From Irpex lacteus (taxonomy: Eukaryota; Basidiomycota; Agaricomycetes; Polyporales; Irpicaceae), in the NCBI GenBank assembly GCA_001986395.2, contig MQVO02000126.1:1-25956 (forward strand): 25,956 bases of DNA, given 5' to 3'. The notes below the pieces were generated by a model. It made no database searches and was not told the origin of the DNA. It was given only the letters and a program-made list of their open reading frames with translations. The translations under genes were made by a program, and so were the position numbers. Shown piece after piece: positions 21,477 through 25,956 of the stretch. Positions within the stretch are counted from its first letter, which is position 1. The number at the start of each line of letters is the position of its first letter.

Positions 21477-22888
21477 TCTTATGTCGGAGTAGTGTGTCTC
21501 AGTGGCTTGGGACGGCGAGTCTCATCGGGCATGAACCGCGCGTCAGAAGTTGGCTTTGAGATTGTTTCATTTAGATTCGTGCTGTATTTATCTGCGAGGC
21601 TCTCTACGGAGATTACTAAGGAAACATAGGATTACAACCTCAGTCGCTTTACTGTTTTTTGGTGCCCAGAATGATGAACAGTGTACGGATGTATATACGT
21701 GTAAGAGTATAGAGGGTGTAGATCGGCGGATCCATGCACGTCGACTTACGTGTTATGTCGGTGCCGTATACCAATCACAGATTGGCTCGTGGGTTGCCAC
21801 TGACTTCGCATTTACCAATTCCTTGGATTTGAGGTGGCAACAAGCTCAAATGCCCCTTGCAATTGTCCTCTTCAAGGTCTAGGACGTTCGTTCATTCATT
21901 TCACGCTTACTCTACGTAACCTCCCTCGACCACGTTCCATGTTCTGTCTGCGGTGTTCTTCCTATCGCTGTTCTGCAACCGGCCGCGGACCATAGTAGAA
22001 TCTCCATCACAGAGTCCGAGCTCGGCCGCAGAATCGATTATGCGCATGCGCGGTTTGCGAGGCGTTCGTACTCAGGACGTGATTAAACTCGCAGCAAGAA
22101 GAGCATGTATGGATTCCCGATGCTCACGATCAGGTGAGGTACCGTTCCTGCCTGTCGACTTGCCGGGATAACAGGTCGAAACTGTCATGGGGATACTCGG
22201 TTTATAGCCTCGAAGACACATACTGGGAAGACGTCGACCGTGAGTTGTTATGTCGTCGACTCGGCCGACTTACACAAAGGACCTGTGCTGCTCTGTCCGG
22301 CGAATGTAGATGTGCGGAAGGTCCTGGGACGACAAATCAAACCAGTCCTTGGAGAGTTCGGATATCTACTGATCAGGATTCGGATACAGTCGTGTTCAAG
22401 TCGTGCATACCCTCAAACAGACCCTGCGTGAGGGTAACTTAGATCAAATTTAGAACCGGTGGTAATCCGAACGAGACACATGGAACCCAAGGTCAGCAGC
22501 TGGTAGCAGTCTTACCTGCGAGTCATACTCCGCCGCTCAGAACCACTGCTGGCCATGCTCAATTGCAACTTACAAACTTCTCTTGCAAAAGAATTTTTCG
22601 CTTGCGCAGTATGGCACAAAGTAGCGGAGTTGTACAAGTTGTGAGCAGTCTTGCTATGTCACTCTCTCGCCGAAAGTCGGACTAGGATAGAGAGAGTCGG
22701 CTCGAGTGGCCAGGTGTTTGCGTGGCGGAGCGCCGCCTGGACTTGGCGTAGTGAGGCACGAACACATTGATCATCCTCTCCGCCTCGGTATCCGCGGTGT
22801 CTCTCCTACAGTTCCGAGCAACATAAGAAGGCATGCAGGATTTGGAAGAAGTCTTCGAGTGCGAACTCGAACGACAACCATTTGAGTT
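21477..22888. other. intergenic, no gene supported
   Basis: About 1.4 kb between noxA and the acetyltransferase gene. Frames of up to 110 codons (21550-21882) and 102 codons (22134-22442) show no family signal or splice logic. A small perfect 8-bp inverted repeat (ACTCTCTC / GAGAGAGT) with a 21-base loop lies at 22661-22697. Confidence 0.45.
22661..22697. repeat. small inverted repeat (hairpin)
   Basis: ACTCTCTC at 22661-22668 pairs perfectly with GAGAGAGT at 22690-22697. No adjacent gene end or T-run suggests a function. Confidence 0.3.
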
Positions 22889-24005
22889 ATGGCCTCTTCG
22901 TCAGCTGTGGTCCGCCGCGTAGATGGCTCGTCCGGTGAGTCGATGTGACCAGTGGAGGTCAGCATGCCATTCGCAGCTAACATCGACCGCCTTTATTGCT
23001 ATAGGGGAAGACGTCCAGACGGTTGTCGACGTGTTGCTACGATCTTTAAGTGACGGTACGACTCACCCTACTATCTGCCAATTTTTGGACCGCCACCAAT
23101 TTAGTTCTTTGACATATCGCATAGACCAAGCCATTGATTCACTCACCGACGGAAACAGGGCGACTGCCAGTCTCATGTTCCGTCTCGCCGTCGAACGATC
23201 TTTGCGAGATGGAGAGTCCCACCTGGCATATGAAGGGGACGAAGTGTGCGGCGCAGCAGTCTGGGTGGCACCTGGCCACGACTGGCGGTTTGCGTGAGTG
23301 CTTTACCAAGTCGCGCTGTTGGTTGATGCTCACAGCAGTGCCACTCGCCGCCCAACCTGTTTAATTCTGGTACTACTCGCTCACAGGGAGGACGAGTACA
23401 TCATGAACCATCTATCGGAGGAGATGAAAGAATGGTACAAACATCATGTCAGTGGGGTGATGTTCTCCTGCTATCTGATTCCACGCTTTCTCAACCCCGT
23501 GCCAGTTCATTCCGAAGTACGAAGACCTGTATGCATCCGCTGGGGTAGACAGCACACGTTGAGAAAAGAAGCGTGGAAATTGCAGTTCCTCGGTGTATTA
23601 CCATCCTACCGAGGTAGAGGTATTTGCAGGCGACTCGTCCAAGTGGTCAATCGAAAGGTGAGACTTCTCAGTGAAGTCCGAGGAAGTAGCAGCTTGCTGA
23701 CATACAGCCTTGAAATTTTTCTAGGCCGACACCGAGAACAGAAGAGCACTTGCGGAAGTCTCGTCTCCAGCATATGTTGGTATCTTGTTTTACCTCCGAG
23801 CTACTCACACACCTTACTGATCTTCTGGCTCTCTGCGAATAATACTGGCCATTCCGTGTCATGCCCTCTCCTTCAGGTTCAAAGTTATCGTTCCATAGGA
23901 TTTGTATACCGCTCAGTCAAGAATTTCTCAAGTCCTCGATATGCTGGATTTCCTATTTGGTTACTGATAAGAGAACCAGAAAATGGGACGCCGCGGCAGA
24001 ATTGA
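22889..24005 (+). CDS. GNAT-family N-acetyltransferase, frame break in exon 4
   Basis: Acetyl-CoA-dependent transferase; the substrate is unknown. Exons are 22889-22934, 23005-23293, 23387-23447, 23506-23657, 23725-23775 and 23877-24005. It begins MASSSAVVRRVDGSS; exon 2 ends AAVWVAPGHDWRF and exon 3 is EDEYIMNHLSEEMKEWYKHH. The acetyl-CoA loop is LQFLGVLPSYRGRGICRRLV (R/Q-x-x-G-x-G/A motif as RGRG). The C-terminal fold is ALAEVSSPAY joined to VQSYRSIGFVYRSVKNF, the usual strand-helix ending. Exon 4 opens with FIPKYEDLYASAG, which fits the family, but in that frame meets a stop (TGA) at about 23560, whereas the acetyl-CoA loop is in another frame. One extra base in the GGGG run near 23542-23545 would restore continuity. 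An alternative acceptor at 23552 keeps the frame but drops the conserved segment. Either a sequencing error or a recent pseudogene. Confidence 0.75.
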
Positions 24006-25956
24006 AGGGGCCGAAGAAACATCATGGCTCGTCCCCAGGCACTTCTCGGGAGAAGATTTCTTTTGAAGTCTTTAGCATCGTCTCCTGGACGAGCAAGTAC
24101 ATACTACCTGCTCCACGGATTATACCAACACGTTGTACGATATACCCAGGGGCGTGCATCGTGTCCTCACGCACGCACTGCTAAGGACCCACCCTCGCGA
24201 GCTTCCCTATTCAGTCGGCTTACCCACTGTCTCCTCATACCGGAGCCAAGCGGCGTCATAGTCTTCAATCTATCTTCCACGAGGGCAATTTTTCATGATT
24301 TCATTAAACGGTGTATTCTTAGTTCGTACAGTATGGCCAAGGTAGAGACGGTTGTTGTATTCGCGAGCAATCACGTTTTGAACAGCTTTCCGCACAACTC
24401 GGACGGGTGCATATGCCAACGGGGAAGGCGAGCCCGCGCGGTCGCTGTGGCCTGATTTACAGTATAACCCGAGTTTATGATGACGATCTATAAGACGAGA
24501 ATAGCCCAGACCCCGCCGACCGATAGCCTTTGCAGTAATAGAGTAGAAGGGGTGGCCTCAGGGTGGCGGCGCCGTTTAGCACTGCCGGTCGCTAGCTGTT
24601 CAATACGACGTTGACGTCGATCCTGCGGCCATCGAGACCCACACCCGATGTTTCAATCGTCGTGCGACATCGAGAGGTCATGTCCAGCGGCCCTGCCTCG
24701 ACGCCTGTCTGCTTCTTCTTCTTTTTCTCTTGATGGTCAGCGGTGCATGCACAACCATGACCAGTAGTATCAGTATCAGAACTCGGGAAGCTACAGGTGG
24801 CTCCTCCTCTCCGCACCCGCACAACCTAAAGGAAGGAAATCAATCAAAACACGACTTACTAGATTCGCAGGTCAATGTCGTCGCGCCGTTCGACTCGGAT
24901 TATTGCTGCGCCCGCGGACAAGGTTGAAGTTCTGAGTCAGCCATCTCTGGCCCTTCCACGTCGTACTTGCAACCACCGCAGTTTTCGTGAGCGGTAATCT
25001 GCGGGGTTCATCACCGTGGTGTCAGTACTTTGGGTGCAGGTTCCGCTGTTGAGAAATGCTTCACTGCCTTTGCCGGGGACGCGCCTGGCTGCGAAAGCCT
25101 CGGTCGGCGAAGTCCTAGCGACCTGGGCCCATAGCGGGTGAAGGGTACCTTCCAGCACGAGTCGCGGTAGCGACAGTACAAGAATATCGGGTTGACATAC
25201 TTACGTTATATCCTTAAATTACTATCGTCACTGGTCAACGAACAAAAACAGGTAAGTAAGCAGTTCATGCAAGTGTCAAGTCAGTAATAAATGCACGCAC
25301 ACATACCACCACTTGCGCGGGAAGGTTTAGGGGGGTGACAGACAAGTGACCAACATCACGCTGCCACAGCGTTTGTGATGCGTCAAATCCTCCTCCGTCA
25401 GCTCCGGAGATGCCGCGCCTGCACCATTCTTCCGTTTGTACCAGGGGAAAGAGAGGAAGATTGCGTACCCCATGAATTGGAGGAGCGGAGCCGTGGGCGT
25501 GGGCGTGGGTGTTCTTGACGATACAGTGCCTTGGCCTCATGCTCGCGAAGGAATTCAGATATCGAAAGCATGAAACCCACATCCACTCGTCTTCTCAGGT
25601 CTTCGCGCGTTGTGTTCTCCCTTCATTCAATGCAAACGCAAATCGACGTCTAATGAAAGCTTCTTCGTGGAGAACTTCACCTGGCGGTTACGGCGCCGGG
25701 CCACTTATGGGAGAAGATCAAGGAATCTCAGTTCTGTATAGTACCTCGCAGCTGGGTTCAGGTCTGCTCACCAAGACATTCAGACAATACTTTGTTCGAC
25801 GTGCATGCCAATAATGGCGAGAAGTGTTCGAGTAATGAATTTGTCACTGTGTCCGCGGACCGCCACAAATCCACCCTTTCCCCGCCGCGATGATAGAATG
25901 GGAGTTTGTCTGAATGGCATGCGAGTGTTGGTCCCTGAAAAGTTCCACCGACGGAA
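24006..25956. other. right end of the window, no gene supported
   Basis: Nearly 2 kb with only unassigned frames. On the plus strand, 24024-24455 is an open 143-codon frame with an Arg-rich start (MARPQALLGRRFLLKSLASS), but with no known family. On the minus strand there are several coding-looking pieces with plausible splice sites: near 25500-25350 (MGYAIFLSFPWYKRKNG then ASPELTEEDLTHHKRCGS), near 25130-24980 (GSEAFLNSGTCTQSTDTT), and 24825-24592 (GGATCSFPSSDTDTTGHGCA to RRIDVNVVLNS). Their phases do not join cleanly. Confidence 0.4.
24592..24825 (-). CDS. possible 3' exon of an unidentified minus-strand gene
   Basis: I do not recognise this. A strong acceptor (CCTTCCTTTAG) precedes an open frame of 77 codons ending in TAG. 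The frame is Cys-containing (TCSFPSSDTD, HGCACTADH), then Lys-rich (EKKKKKQ), and ends GLDGRRIDVNVVLNS. A good donor (GTAAGT) lies about 50 bases upstream on the same strand, but the exon before it does not share a stop-free frame with this one. It could be the end of a gene starting further right, or chance. Confidence 0.15.
   Translation of the reverse strand, partial: VVRVRRGGATCSFPSSDTDTTGHGCACTADHQEKKKKKQTGVEAGPLDMTSRCRTTIETSGVGLDGRRIDVNVVLNS

Noticed and set aside
23298..24005. Single uninterrupted 235-codon frame as the acetyltransferase
   Set aside because: It reads through three introns that have good splice sites and begins inside an intron; the spliced model matches the GNAT family over its whole length.
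1..25956. STE3-type receptor, homeodomain mating genes, tRNA genes, transposons, CRISPR arrays
   Set aside because: I looked for seven-helix frames, homeodomain motifs, tRNA B-box and cloverleaf patterns, terminal repeats and transposase motifs on both strands and found nothing that could be supported.

Overview
This window is nuclear DNA from a filamentous basidiomycete, most likely an agaricomycete mushroom or wood-decay fungus. The evidence is dense genes broken by many 50-70 bp GT-AG introns, an agaricomycete-style F-box protein, a fungal NADPH oxidase, a CFEM-GPI protein, and a short farnesylated mating-pheromone precursor ending in CVIA. I cannot name the species from sequence alone. 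All gene models are hand-spliced: a model was accepted only where splice phases close and the joined protein makes family sense.

Layout, left to right. A CFEM/GPI-anchored secreted protein (+, 529-1278) sits behind a clear TATA box. It is followed by an F-box protein (+, 2041-3859) and a four-transmembrane membrane protein in nine exons (-, 4199-5640). Next come ribosomal protein eL34 (+, 6972-7428), which probably has a 5'UTR intron, and a Pho13-type HAD phosphatase (+, 8014-9258). A gene-poor stretch (9259-11951) holds one recognisable gene, a 38-residue lipopeptide pheromone precursor (-, 10042-10158) with its own TATA box. To its right are the ribosome-biogenesis factor NOP53 (+, 11952-13685), convergent with COP9 signalosome subunit 1 (-, 14037-15904), then a secreted GH28 pectinase in 15 exons (+, 16421-18565), and the superoxide-generating NADPH oxidase NoxA (+, 19301-21476). 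After about 1.4 kb without a supportable gene comes a GNAT-family acetyltransferase (+, 22889-24005) whose frame breaks once in a conserved exon. The last 1.95 kb has only unassigned open frames.

The genes do not form one pathway. Several are housekeeping (eL34, NOP53, CSN1, Pho13). Others concern development and surface or environment: NoxA, the CFEM protein, the pectinase and the pheromone. The most notable object is the pheromone gene, which is too short for ordinary ORF calling and has no STE3-type receptor visible in the window. Other points of interest are a GH28 enzyme lacking the usual active-site His and Arg, an in-frame stop-free intron inside the CFEM gene, and two genes (CFEM linker, GNAT) whose frames look disturbed by small indels.
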